Shown: positions 31,924 through 39,487, counted from the first letter of the stretch. The stretch is DNA of 64,000 nucleotides from DASSFZ01 sp035292585 (GCA_035292585.1 DATDPU010000061.1:16037-80036), one strand, 5' to 3'. Notes: generated by a model from the sequence alone, not told the origin. Program-made: numbers and translations.

Positions 31924-32781
31924 ATGGGCCGAGTGATGATCGCACTGATCTCCGAGAGCCGGAACACCTTCGTCACGCACCCCGAGCGCTTTGGCGGTAT
32001 CCACTTGGATGAGCGCGAAGCGCCAACACCCTTTGGCCCCATTCGCTATCTGGAAGTCGAACCCTCGGACGGGCCGCGCTTCCTCTACTTTGCCGAGGGC
32101 GGGACCTCGGCAACGCTGGGCGTCATCGAGGCTCCGCTGGCGATCTTTCACCTGCTCCAGGCGCAGGCCATTCAACGGGTGGTCATGATCGGCAAGGTGG
32201 GCGGCGTCAACCCTGTGTTGACCGTCGGCGATCTGCTGGCGCCGGATGATTACTTCGACTTCACGGTTCACCGCAAGCGCAGCTACTGGCAGGCCCTGGA
32301 CCCGAGCCTATCGCTGCATTACGTGATGGAGCGGCCATTCTGCGACCGGCTTGGCGCCTCCAATCTGCGCGCCGTGCACGAGGTCAAAGAAATGTTCCCG
32401 AGTCTCGTCGGGAACGTCTTCGAGCGCGGGCGATATTTCTGCACCGAAGGCCCGGCGTTTGAGAGCGGCGCTGAGATCGCTGCCTTCCGCCTGCTGGGCG
32501 CCGACGTCGTCGGGCATTCGCTCCTCCCCAGCGTCTACTACGCGCGGGAACTGGGGATGTGCATGAGCGCGATTTGCCTCATCTCGAACCAGGCGCAGGC
32601 CTATGGCGCCGCGGCGTCTCAACAGCCATTTCCGCATTCGGAGCTGGCCGATCGCCTGCTCTCGCACCTCTTTTTATCGGCGGCCAAGTGGGGCGGCGGC
32701 GCGTGGGAGTGTGCGTGCAACCGCGATCCGGGTTTGTGGCTCCGGAAACCGGTGAGAAGGGGCCAGACTGCGCATGACTAG
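31924..32781 (+). CDS. MTAP/PNP-family nucleoside phosphorylase
   Basis: The 285-residue protein aligns by pattern with 5'-methylthioadenosine/5'-methylthioinosine phosphorylases. IQRVVMIGKVGGVNPVLTVG corresponds to the family strand and loop before GDLLAPDDYFDFT, and GRYFCTEGPAFESGAEIAAF matches the conserved EGPRFSTRAE region that binds ribose and base. ADVVGHSLLPSVYYARELGM matches the specificity region. Such enzymes cleave 5'-modified nucleosides with phosphate. The gene begins directly after the B12 radical SAM stop and overlaps the amidohydrolase start by 8 bases. The last 35 residues, after the core, are unusual. A role in removing 5'-deoxyadenosine-type by-products of radical SAM enzymes is inferred from this context. 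Confidence 0.85.
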   Translation: MGRVMIALISESRNTFVTHPERFGGIHLDEREAPTPFGPIRYLEVEPSDGPRFLYFAEGGTSATLGVIEAPLAIFHLLQAQAIQRVVMIGKVGGVNPVLTVGDLLAPDDYFDFTVHRKRSYWQALDPSLSLHYVMERPFCDRLGASNLRAVHEVKEMFPSLVGNVFERGRYFCTEGPAFESGAEIAAFRLLGADVVGHSLLPSVYYARELGMCMSAICLISNQAQAYGAAASQQPFPHSELADRLLSHLFLSAAKWGGGAWECACNRDPGLWLRKPVRRGQTAHD

Positions 32782-34057
32782 ACTGCTCCTGAAAGATGGC
32801 CTGTTTTTCACCCAGAACGCGCGGCGCGAAGTCCTCCGCGGAAATATGCTGATCGAGGCGGGTACGATCACCGCTCTGGGCGAGGTGAGCGATGACATGG
32901 CGCAGGTCATCGCGCTCCAGGGGAAAGTCGTGCTGCCCGCGCTCATCAACACCCATCTCCATCTCGGCGAGACGATTTTCCGGGGCCGGGCGGATGGTGA
33001 GGACCTCTTCGGATACCTTGACCTCAGCCACAACACCTATCTCCGCCGCATGTGGAACGAGCGGCGTCACGAGATTCATTCGCTCTCGGCCAAAGTAGCC
33101 CTGATCGAGTCGATCCGCCATGGGGTCGGCACGGTCGCCGTATCAAGGGGCTGGAACGAGGTGGAAGCGCTCGGTCTGAACGGGTTCTGCGGCTACCCCG
33201 TGATTAAGATCAAAAAGCTGGAGGATTTCTACCGGGCCTTCTGCGAAGGCAAAGGTCTGGATCGCAGCCGGGACAGTCGCCGTGTGCGCACGGCCCTCTT
33301 CGTCCAGAGCTTGATGAGTGTGGACACCGAGGCGCTGAACCGAATCCACACTGAAATCCAGGCGGATCCTTCCCTGCTGCTTTTCATCCATGTAGCCGAG
33401 ACGCGCCAGGAGATCCACTGGGCCTGGAACACTTTTGCCGGCACGCCCATAAACGTCCTCGACGCCTTCGGGCTGTTAGGCCCCAACACGGTGTGTATTC
33501 ATTGCAATCACCTCGAAGAGCGCGATGTGGCGTTGTTGCGCGACACGGGCGCGAAAGTCGTGTGCTGTCCCACGGCGAACTTGAAGTTGAAGACCGGCAT
33601 CCCGCCCATCGGTCAGCTGCTGGCGGCGGGGATCCCGTTGGCGCTGGCGACCGATGGCCTGGCCACCAATAACTCGGCCAGCCTGCTCGAGGTGGCGAAG
33701 ATCGGCGGACTCATCGCCGATAAGCCCAAGGTGTCGCCACAGGATCTGCTGGACATGATCACCCGCAACCCGGCCCGCGTCCTGGGCCTGGCCGATGTAA
33801 AGGGAAGCCTGGAGGTGGGCAAAGCGGCCGACGTGGCGGTCTTCGACTTTTATCCGACTGGCCTCACCCCGCCCGAGAACCTGGTCAGCCACCTCATCTA
33901 CAACTCGGCCGGCGCGCGCTGCGATACCTTGCTGATCGACGGCCAGCCGATCATGCAGGCCGGAGAAATCCTGACGATTGATGAGGCCAAGGTCGCGGCG
34001 GCCTTCGCCAGCCTGCACCGCGAACTCGAAGCGGAGTCTAGTAGTCAGTCCATCTGA
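32774..34057 (+). CDS. MTA/SAH/5'-deoxyadenosine deaminase-type amidohydrolase
   Basis: The 427-residue protein is a metal-dependent amidohydrolase of the TrzN/MtaD branch. It has NTHLHLGETIFRG with metal ligands His61 and His63, LFIHVAETRQE, VCIHCNHLEERDV and LATDGLATNNSASLLEVAK with the catalytic Asp, then the closing beta-sandwich (GSLEVGKAADVAVFDF). Family members deaminate methylthioadenosine, S-adenosylhomocysteine, adenosine or 5'-deoxyadenosine. It overlaps the phosphorylase gene by 8 bases and has AGAAGGGG as ribosome site. Together they would turn an adenosine-type by-product into the inosine form and then into hypoxanthine plus a sugar phosphate. Its exact substrate is not visible from sequence. 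Confidence 0.87.
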   Translation: MTRLLLKDGLFFTQNARREVLRGNMLIEAGTITALGEVSDDMAQVIALQGKVVLPALINTHLHLGETIFRGRADGEDLFGYLDLSHNTYLRRMWNERRHEIHSLSAKVALIESIRHGVGTVAVSRGWNEVEALGLNGFCGYPVIKIKKLEDFYRAFCEGKGLDRSRDSRRVRTALFVQSLMSVDTEALNRIHTEIQADPSLLLFIHVAETRQEIHWAWNTFAGTPINVLDAFGLLGPNTVCIHCNHLEERDVALLRDTGAKVVCCPTANLKLKTGIPPIGQLLAAGIPLALATDGLATNNSASLLEVAKIGGLIADKPKVSPQDLLDMITRNPARVLGLADVKGSLEVGKAADVAVFDFYPTGLTPPENLVSHLIYNSAGARCDTLLIDGQPIMQAGEILTIDEAKVAAAFASLHRELEAESSSQSI

Positions 34058-34242
34058 AATGGATAGGCCGTAGCATAGCTCCCTGCTTGCGCCCCCTGGC
34101 GGGGTCGTGGGCGGTGGACGGGCACAAGGCCCTATGCTACAACGACGCCCGCCCAGCCGTCACCGGGCCGGCGATGGTCGTGGGCGGTGGACGGGCACAA
34201 GGCCCTATGCTACCCATCAAAATCAAGTGGACTGACCACTAG
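34038..34242. repeat. Composite MITE-like element: family C ends enclosing family B
   Basis: The left end CTAGTAGTCAGTCCATCTGA and right end CAAGTGGACTGACCACTAG are inverted repeats with about three mismatches. Inside lies a B unit with perfect ends GTAGCATAG (34070-34078) and CTATGCTAC (34132-34140). A second copy of the right half of B (about 34175-34213) follows. It has no ORF and interrupts the spacing between the amidohydrolase and PP-loop genes. Confidence 0.85.
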
Positions 34243-34284
34243 TCTACTCTCAGACGGGTTGGCAGAGAAGAAAGGAAGGACAAC

Positions 34285-35664
34285 ATGATGGATGGAAACC
34301 ACATCCCGCTAGCCTTAGGACGAATCAAACGGGTCAACGGCAGGTTCTTGCTGACCGGCTCTTTGGGCCATTCGACCTATCTCACGGAACATGAGGCCCG
34401 GTTGGTCGACGCCATGGAAGGGTTTAGGTCTGTAGCGGAACTTGCCCAACAGCACGCGGCCCAGCTCGAGACGGTCGCAAGCCTGGCGGACCGTCTGACG
34501 CAGCAGGGCCTCGCGACCGAGCTCTCGGATTGGAACAAACTGCGCTGGTGCCCCACCTGTCGCGGCTACCTGGTGACCGAGGCTTGCGCCTGTCCCCACT
34601 GCAACGCACAGACCGACTCGATCCCTTTGAGCGCGCCTTGCGACATCTGGATTCTGTTGGGCGAGGACTTCCGTTTTATTCAGGAAAGCCTGCGCCAAGT
34701 CTTTCAGCGGGAACTGCCGGATGAGGCTCTGCTGCTGGGGAATTGGGGGCTTGTGGATAACCGGAGCTTCTGGGAGATCGTTTACCAGGGCAAGAAGATC
34801 CTGACCGTGCACTTCGACGGCGAGCGGCGCAGCGACTGGCGGTACATCCCTACGGAGGATCTGGCGCGAGTGGATTTCGAGCGACCGGCCGCCTCGTTGC
34901 AAGGCCAGATTGAATACCTGATCGATCTCAACGCGCAGCGCCTGCGCGACGTAGAGCAACGCTCGATGGCGCTCATCGATGAGACGCACGACCTGTTCCC
35001 TTCGCTGCCGCTGATCTATTTCAGCGGCGGGAAGGAGAGCATCGTGATGGCCGAGATGTTTCGCCAGCTGAAGATCGAGTGCAACCTGCTGCTCGTGCTG
35101 GCGGGCATGGATCAACCCGACGACGTGGCCTTCTTCAAGGAAGCGCTGGCGCCGTACCTGGAGGCCGTCCCATTCTTTCACCTTCACATCCACGCGCAGG
35201 AACCGGAGCTGTTCTTCACCCTGGCAAGCCAGAAAGGGGCTCTCAGCGCCAAGGATCCGTGGTGTCGGAAGGACATCAAGATGCCCCTGAAACATCGCGC
35301 CACACGGGCCCTCTACGGGGACGCTTACTTTGTCGCCTATGAAGGCAGCCGAAAGTACGAGACGAATTACCGCCGCCGCTTCGGGACTGTGAACTTCCCT
35401 GCGAATTATCCCAACCAGATCTGGGTCCACCCCAATGCACACTGGACCGGGCTTGATCTGTGGTTGTACATCTTCAAAAACCACTTGAAGGTCAGCCCGG
35501 TCTATTTCAAGGGTTTCCAAAAGACCACCTGCTGGTGTTGTCCCCTGGTCCAGCCTTTCCATCTGGAGTGCTCCAAGCAGGCGTATCCTGAACTCTGGTC
35601 GCAGCTTGGGGCGCTGGACCTGGTCGGGTTTGGCGACCGCGACAGCCCGTACATTCCTTACTGA
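34285..35664 (+). CDS. PqqD-like/zinc-ribbon/PP-loop (PAPS-reductase-like) protein
   Basis: The 459-residue protein has three parts. Residues about 13-85 form a winged-helix module whose pattern (YLTEHEARLVDAMEGFRSVA and LADRLTQQGLATEL) resembles PqqD/RRE peptide-binding domains. Residues 89-106 form a zinc ribbon, with Cys89/Cys92 and Cys103/Cys106. From about 235 a PP-loop ATPase of the PAPS reductase/MJ0066 type follows, with IYFSGGKESIV (nucleotide loop at 247-252), KDPWCRKDIKMPLKHR and TTCWCCPL (Cys416, Cys418, Cys419) as possible metal or sulfur ligands. PP-loop enzymes activate substrates by adenylation, often for sulfur transfer. The RRE-like start suggests a peptide substrate; that is inference. 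AAGGAAGG precedes the start. Confidence 0.82.
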   Translation: MMDGNHIPLALGRIKRVNGRFLLTGSLGHSTYLTEHEARLVDAMEGFRSVAELAQQHAAQLETVASLADRLTQQGLATELSDWNKLRWCPTCRGYLVTEACACPHCNAQTDSIPLSAPCDIWILLGEDFRFIQESLRQVFQRELPDEALLLGNWGLVDNRSFWEIVYQGKKILTVHFDGERRSDWRYIPTEDLARVDFERPAASLQGQIEYLIDLNAQRLRDVEQRSMALIDETHDLFPSLPLIYFSGGKESIVMAEMFRQLKIECNLLLVLAGMDQPDDVAFFKEALAPYLEAVPFFHLHIHAQEPELFFTLASQKGALSAKDPWCRKDIKMPLKHRATRALYGDAYFVAYEGSRKYETNYRRRFGTVNFPANYPNQIWVHPNAHWTGLDLWLYIFKNHLKVSPVYFKGFQKTTCWCCPLVQPFHLECSKQAYPELWSQLGALDLVGFGDRDSPYIPY

Positions 35665-35698
35665 GCTCGAGCGGCGCGCTCACTCTTCGCCCGCTTCA

Positions 35699-35717
35699 GG
35701 CCAAGCGCAGCTTGGCC
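35699..35717. other. 8-bp perfect hairpin between PP-loop and radical SAM genes
   Basis: GGCCAAGC (35699-35706) pairs with GCTTGGCC (35710-35717) around GCA. No T tract follows, so it may be a processing or stabilising hairpin in the polycistronic mRNA. Confidence 0.45.
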
Positions 35718-35757
35718 GTCGGTCGGCGCAACGCTCGGAGGGCAAGGAGTTTCACAG

Positions 35758-36774
35758 ATGCAATTCCGACATAGCGTGTGTTGCTTCAGCTCCGGTTCGG
35801 ATCCTCAACACAAGCTGGTCTTGTTGGAGGTCACTAACCGGTGCAACTTCCGCTGCTCCTACTGTCATGTGGACTTCGACCTGCATCAAGATTCCCTGTT
35901 GGGCGAGCGCAGGCTGGCCGAAGTCTTGGAGGAACTGAGCGCGCTGCGGTTCTCAGCGCTTATCTTGTCTGGCGGGGAACCTCTGCTCTACCCTCACCTT
36001 GAAGCTGTCCTGCAGCGCGCTACCGCGTTAGGGTTCGGCGTTGATTTGTGCACGAATGGAATGCTCCTCACCGAAAGCCGGGTGACGTGGCTGCGCAAGT
36101 ACCTCAGTCGGATCACAGTGACGCTGGACACCTTCGCGGAAGAAACCTTCGATCGCATGAAAGGTGTTCGCCACGCCTTCCGGAAATGCATCGCGGGCCT
36201 CGAGCGGTTGCTGGCCTCGGGCTTCGCCGTCAACGTGACGATCGTCCCCACGGCGCTCAACGCCCATCAACTGGCGCATACGGTGCAGTACCTCTACACG
36301 CTTGGCGTGAAATCGATAGCCGTCTTGAAGCTGTATGAAGGCGCTAAGAGCCGGGCCGTCGCCCCAGGCCAGGGGAGCGGCCCAGAGCTTGAACGGCGTA
36401 TCCTGAGCGCCATCGACCCGTTCGACGACCAGGCGCTGCGAATCAGCGCCAAGGGGTTCTTCCTGCAGGGACCAGACATCGGGGAGTGCCGCGCCGGTGA
36501 GAGCGTCTTCGGCATCGATGCGAAGGGGTTCCTCCTGCCCTGCATTCTCCTGCGCCAGGAACGCCCGGAGTGGGATCTGAAGCGGCGACGTGTCTCCGAG
36601 GCGCTGGAGAGCATGGCCGCGTTCGTCGCTGAGAAGCGGCGCCTGGCGTGCCCTGGGTGCGAACACGATGCCAGCTGCCGGAAGGGTTGTCTAGGCTCCG
36701 GGTACATTCAGTCGGGCACACTGGAGCCGGACGTGCGCTGCCCATTGCCGGGCGGGGAGGAGCTGCTTTCATGA
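35758..36774 (+). CDS. Radical SAM protein with SPASM-like C-terminus
   Basis: The 338-residue protein has CNFRCSYC (Cys29, Cys33, Cys36) in a MoaA/PqqE-like core. ILSGGEPLLYPHLEAVL is the GGEP SAM-binding strand, and DLCTNGMLLTES follows. The C-terminal Cys cluster (GECRAGESVFGIDAKGFLLP, CILL, CPGCEHDASC, CRKGCLGSGY, VRCPLPG) fits a SPASM auxiliary cluster domain, in which the GIDAKGFLLPC pattern is typical of peptide-modifying enzymes. AAGGAG precedes the ATG at 35758. Its stop overlaps the methyltransferase start (ATGA). It is the third radical SAM enzyme of the array and differs clearly from the one at 26885. Substrate unknown. Confidence 0.93.
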   Translation: MQFRHSVCCFSSGSDPQHKLVLLEVTNRCNFRCSYCHVDFDLHQDSLLGERRLAEVLEELSALRFSALILSGGEPLLYPHLEAVLQRATALGFGVDLCTNGMLLTESRVTWLRKYLSRITVTLDTFAEETFDRMKGVRHAFRKCIAGLERLLASGFAVNVTIVPTALNAHQLAHTVQYLYTLGVKSIAVLKLYEGAKSRAVAPGQGSGPELERRILSAIDPFDDQALRISAKGFFLQGPDIGECRAGESVFGIDAKGFLLPCILLRQERPEWDLKRRRVSEALESMAAFVAEKRRLACPGCEHDASCRKGCLGSGYIQSGTLEPDVRCPLPGGEELLS

Positions 36775-37682
36775 ATACCGTCGAGCGGGCCAACCAGGAT
36801 TACTATGACCGCGTGAGCCAGATCTACGATCGCAAGCACAACATCAGCCGCGATGACTTCTCCGTGTTCGTCAGGCAGATCGCCCGGCTGTGTGAGGCGC
36901 CGATCCAGGGCATGAAGGTCCTCGATTGCGGCTGTGGCACGGGGCGCGGGGCCATCAAGTTCGCCCTTTTGGGCAACGCGGTGGTTGCTGTGGACATCAG
37001 CGAGAACATGGGCCGCGCTTGCCGGCACAACGCCCTTGCCGAAGGCTTGGCGCTCCAGCCCGGAGTGTGCGATTGCGCCAAACTGCCGTTTAGCGCTGAG
37101 AGCTTTGACGTGGTTACGACCTCCGCTGCGCTGCATCATATGCGCGATCTGGAAGCCTCGATCCGCGAGTTCTGGCGGGTGCTCCGGCCGGGTGGAAGAT
37201 GCCTGTTCATCGCTGAACCCAAACAGGCGCTGATCCGGCCCGCCTGGATGCGGCGGATAAAAGAACGCCTTTCCGCTCGCTACGACCGGGAGGCGGTCGG
37301 CCTGCCGGCAAGCCCGGTCGACCCAGACATGTACATTTTCGCGCTCGATGGCTTCCAAGAAGCCCTCGGTCAATTGGGGTTCTCGAATATACGCACCGAC
37401 TGCTTTTTCACCCTTACCTCGGTATATCGCGATCTCATCTTCTATCGGCTTCACGACCTCAGCCTGCGCAACGCCCTCTATCGTTTTTGCAGCCGTATCG
37501 ACTACGGCGCGCTGGCATGGTTACCGTCGACCTGCAAATCCTTGTTCACGATGATGGCGGAGAAGACGAGCCGGCCGAGCGCAGCACCGATCCGGGTGGA
37601 GCGCTTTGCCGCCGCGTCCAGCCTAGTACCCCGACCGCCTAATTCTGCGGGGTTGGGACGGCACAACCGCCGCCCTCTTTAG
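36771..37682 (+). CDS. Class I SAM-dependent methyltransferase with C-terminus supplied by a repeat
   Basis: The 303-residue protein has a methyltransferase_11-type core: VLDCGCGTGRGA (motif I), VVAVDISENM (acidic loop), FDVVTTSAALHHM and FWRVLRPGGRCLFIAEP (post-I motifs). A C-terminal extension of about 120 residues may bind substrate. The ATG at 36771 overlaps the upstream stop and follows GGGGAGGAG. The last 20 codons read through a family A repeat inserted at CTAG (37623). Removing the element and one CTAG restores an in-frame tail that ends at TAG 37825-37827, so the present C-terminus is new. The target could be a small molecule, peptide or nucleoside of this pathway. Confidence 0.88.
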   Translation: MNTVERANQDYYDRVSQIYDRKHNISRDDFSVFVRQIARLCEAPIQGMKVLDCGCGTGRGAIKFALLGNAVVAVDISENMGRACRHNALAEGLALQPGVCDCAKLPFSAESFDVVTTSAALHHMRDLEASIREFWRVLRPGGRCLFIAEPKQALIRPAWMRRIKERLSARYDREAVGLPASPVDPDMYIFALDGFQEALGQLGFSNIRTDCFFTLTSVYRDLIFYRLHDLSLRNALYRFCSRIDYGALAWLPSTCKSLFTMMAEKTSRPSAAPIRVERFAAASSLVPRPPNSAGLGRHNRRPL

Positions 37683-37771
37683 AAGGCAATGAAAGGCGGC
37701 GGCTGGCACTGCCGTCCGCCGCAGTGCAACTGCGGCAGGAACTATGCAACTTCAAGTTGTCGAAGTACTAG
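37623..37771. repeat. Repeat family A, copy 3, with internal 39-bp hairpin insert
   Basis: CTAG at both ends (37623-37626 and 37768-37771) brackets the A sequence. It is longer than other copies because a hairpin (CCGCCGCC...GGCGGCGG) is inserted in the first palindrome. It lies in the 3' end of the methyltransferase gene. Confidence 0.88.
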
Positions 37772-37864
37772 CGCCTCAGGATTCGCCAAGTCGCCTCAAC
37801 GGTGAAGCCCAGGCGAAGGTCGGATAGCATGACGTAGCTTCAGTGGGTTCAGAGGAGAGTCAAG

Positions 37865-38563
37865 ATGCCAAAGAACAGCGCGGGAAAGCTGATCGCCATC
37901 ACCGGCCTTCCGGCCTCGGGCAAGACGACGCTCATCAATGGACTGAAGGCCGCGCTCGGCCGTGCATGTTTTGTATCACAGCCTCCCAAGGAATGGCAAC
38001 GGGATCCGCGTGTGCAGGCCTTGCTGGAGGGCCGGCAGGCGCCCGGCTTCACAGAAGAAGACGAGATCGACCTATCGATCTCGCTGCGTTACCGTCAGCA
38101 ACAGAGGGAGATCTTGCCTTGTCTTGAGCGCGGGGTCGATGTCGTCGTGCATCGCTACCTTTGCTGTTTGCTCGCCTACTACTACGCCACGGGCTCGATC
38201 CCGCTCGCAGCGATCGAGGCCAAAGCCCAGTCGATCCTCAAGCCGGATGTCAGCCTCTACCTGGACATCCCGGCCGCGTGCTCGATTCAAAGAACTCTAA
38301 GCCGACAAAAGCCATTCTTCGCACATCAAGTGGATCCTCAATTCATCGGGCGGATGCGGGCAGGCTACCTGAAGCTCGGAGAGCGAAATGGGGCGTTCGT
38401 GCTAGACGGCACTCTACCCGGCGAGTGGATTCTTGAGGCCGCGCTTGAGGTGCTATGGGTGCAGGGCGTCCTGATCGGCGAGGGCGTCAAAGACTCAAGT
38501 CCGGCGAACGAAGGCCCGCCCGTCGTGCGGGATGAACTCGGACGGATACCGCTTCATCTGTGA
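37865..38563 (+). CDS. Thymidylate-kinase-like P-loop nucleotide kinase
   Basis: The 232-residue protein has the P-loop GLPASGKTT (13-21) and the dTMP kinase fold pattern: DVVVHRYLCCLLAYYYATG stands where dTMP kinases have DRY and the substrate-binding helix, and DVSLYLDIPAACSIQR is the conserved LxLDxPxxxxxxR strand and lid start. The Asp of the DR(Y/F) motif is His here, so the phosphate acceptor may differ from dTMP. A housekeeping tmk is expected elsewhere. AGGAGAG precedes the ATG. It closes the nine-gene array and may phosphorylate a nucleoside-like or sugar-like product, as an inference from its place. It converges with the GGDEF-RHH gene. Confidence 0.85.
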   Translation: MPKNSAGKLIAITGLPASGKTTLINGLKAALGRACFVSQPPKEWQRDPRVQALLEGRQAPGFTEEDEIDLSISLRYRQQQREILPCLERGVDVVVHRYLCCLLAYYYATGSIPLAAIEAKAQSILKPDVSLYLDIPAACSIQRTLSRQKPFFAHQVDPQFIGRMRAGYLKLGERNGAFVLDGTLPGEWILEAALEVLWVQGVLIGEGVKDSSPANEGPPVVRDELGRIPLHL

Positions 38564-38628
38564 GCGCCATAGCCGGGCGATGACCGGGTGTGGTCTCGCT
38601 TCGCACGACAGGATAAACGCTTTTCGTC

Positions 38629-39306
38629 TCAGACGTTATAGCTTCTCAGCAACTGGTCCAGCGCCTCTCGCAACAGGGAGGCCTCCGTGCGCTTCGTCCT
38701 CTCGGCCAGCCCGGCGAGTCGCTGCAGCTGGATGTTGGAGTAGTAGTTCGATTTCAGCACCATCTTCTCCTGAGGCGGGAGCATGGTTTGATTCCGTCCC
38801 GCCCCTTTGGCTCGGTAGAGCGCCTCTTCAGCCTTGCCGAGCAAGATGGGGCCTTCTGGAGCATGGAGGGGAAAGACCGCCGTGCCTGCGCTGCAGCCGG
38901 GGTGGGCCTGTTCCAGGCCGGGATAGCTCTCCCGCTTTAGGGTCTCTCCGATGACTGCCGCGAGTTGGCCGCGCAGACGTTCCGTCAGCAATAGTGCTTC
39001 CTCGACTTTCACATCCGGGACAAGCGTGATGAACTCGTCGCGGCCCAGGCTGGCGGCTGCGCCTTTCGAGACCCCTGCCTTCAGGCTATCCAAACAGGCC
39101 GACAGGATCGACTGGGCCAGGTCTGCCCGCTCCGCCTGGAGAATGGGACGGAAGTTATCCAGGTCAAAGAGGCTGAGGGCAAGGGTACCGTCTCTTTCCT
39201 GGGCGGCGGCGATTTGATCTTCAAGCAGGCGCATCGCATCCTGCCTTAGCATGGAGGCGTCCCGGTAGAAACTAATCTTCTCAAAGGCGATGGGTGCGTT
39301 CATCAT
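38629..39306 (-). CDS. Degenerate GGDEF domain fused to a ribbon-helix-helix domain
   Basis: The 225-residue protein has a GGDEF-like fold: ALSLFDLDNFRPI matches the metal-binding strand, ASLGRDEFITLVPD stands at the active site (GRDEF at 88-92 instead of GGDEF), and KAEEALYRAKGAGRNQ is the closing helix of diguanylate cyclases. Residues 182-225 (KMVLKSNYYSNIQLQRLAGL, then ERTKRTEASLLREALDQLL) form a ribbon-helix-helix DNA-binding domain of CopG/Arc type. It may therefore be a DNA-binding protein gated by a nucleotide. Loss of the first Gly makes cyclase activity doubtful. The gene is divergent from the RiPP-like operon, and its own promoter shares an inverted repeat with the operon promoter, so autoregulation plus operon control is likely. 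Confidence 0.85.
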   Translation of the reverse strand: MMNAPIAFEKISFYRDASMLRQDAMRLLEDQIAAAQERDGTLALSLFDLDNFRPILQAERADLAQSILSACLDSLKAGVSKGAAASLGRDEFITLVPDVKVEEALLLTERLRGQLAAVIGETLKRESYPGLEQAHPGCSAGTAVFPLHAPEGPILLGKAEEALYRAKGAGRNQTMLPPQEKMVLKSNYYSNIQLQRLAGLAERTKRTEASLLREALDQLLRSYNV

Positions 39307-39365
39307 GGTCTCGTGTTTGACGGCGTCACAGCTAGGAACATATATACACGAAGATAGTTCATTAA

Positions 39366-39394
39366 CATATAACCTATTTGTTGGCTTGCGTCAA
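39366..39394 (-). promoter_or_regulatory. Promoter TTGACG-17-TATATG for the GGDEF-RHH gene
   Basis: On the minus strand TTGACG (39394-39389) is followed after 17 bases by TATATG (39371-39366). Transcription would start near 39359, about 50 bases before the gene. The -35 box is embedded in CCATTGACGC, the mirror image of the sequence around the divergent promoter. Confidence 0.6.
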
Positions 39395-39466
39395 TGGCAT
39401 TTGAGCAGCTTAATCGCCGAGAAATCCGAGCAAATAAGGCCGATTGTAGCCTTATCCCATTGACGC
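39388..39466. promoter_or_regulatory. Inverted repeat GCGTCAATGG/CCATTGACGC spanning both divergent -35 boxes
   Basis: GCGTCAATGG (39388-39397) and CCATTGACGC (39457-39466) are perfect 10-bp inverted repeats, 59 bases apart. Each contains a TTGACG -35 element facing outward. They may be twin operators for the adjacent ribbon-helix-helix regulator, or simply matched promoters. Confidence 0.6.
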
Positions 39467-39487
39467 CTCAATATGTTATGATATAAT
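39460..39487 (+). promoter_or_regulatory. Strong promoter TTGACG-16-TATAAT for the RiPP-like operon
   Basis: TTGACG (39460-39465) and TATAAT (39482-39487) with a 16-base spacer form the best sigma-70-type promoter in the window. Predicted start near 39494 leaves a leader of about 110 bases before the precursor gene. Confidence 0.85.
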
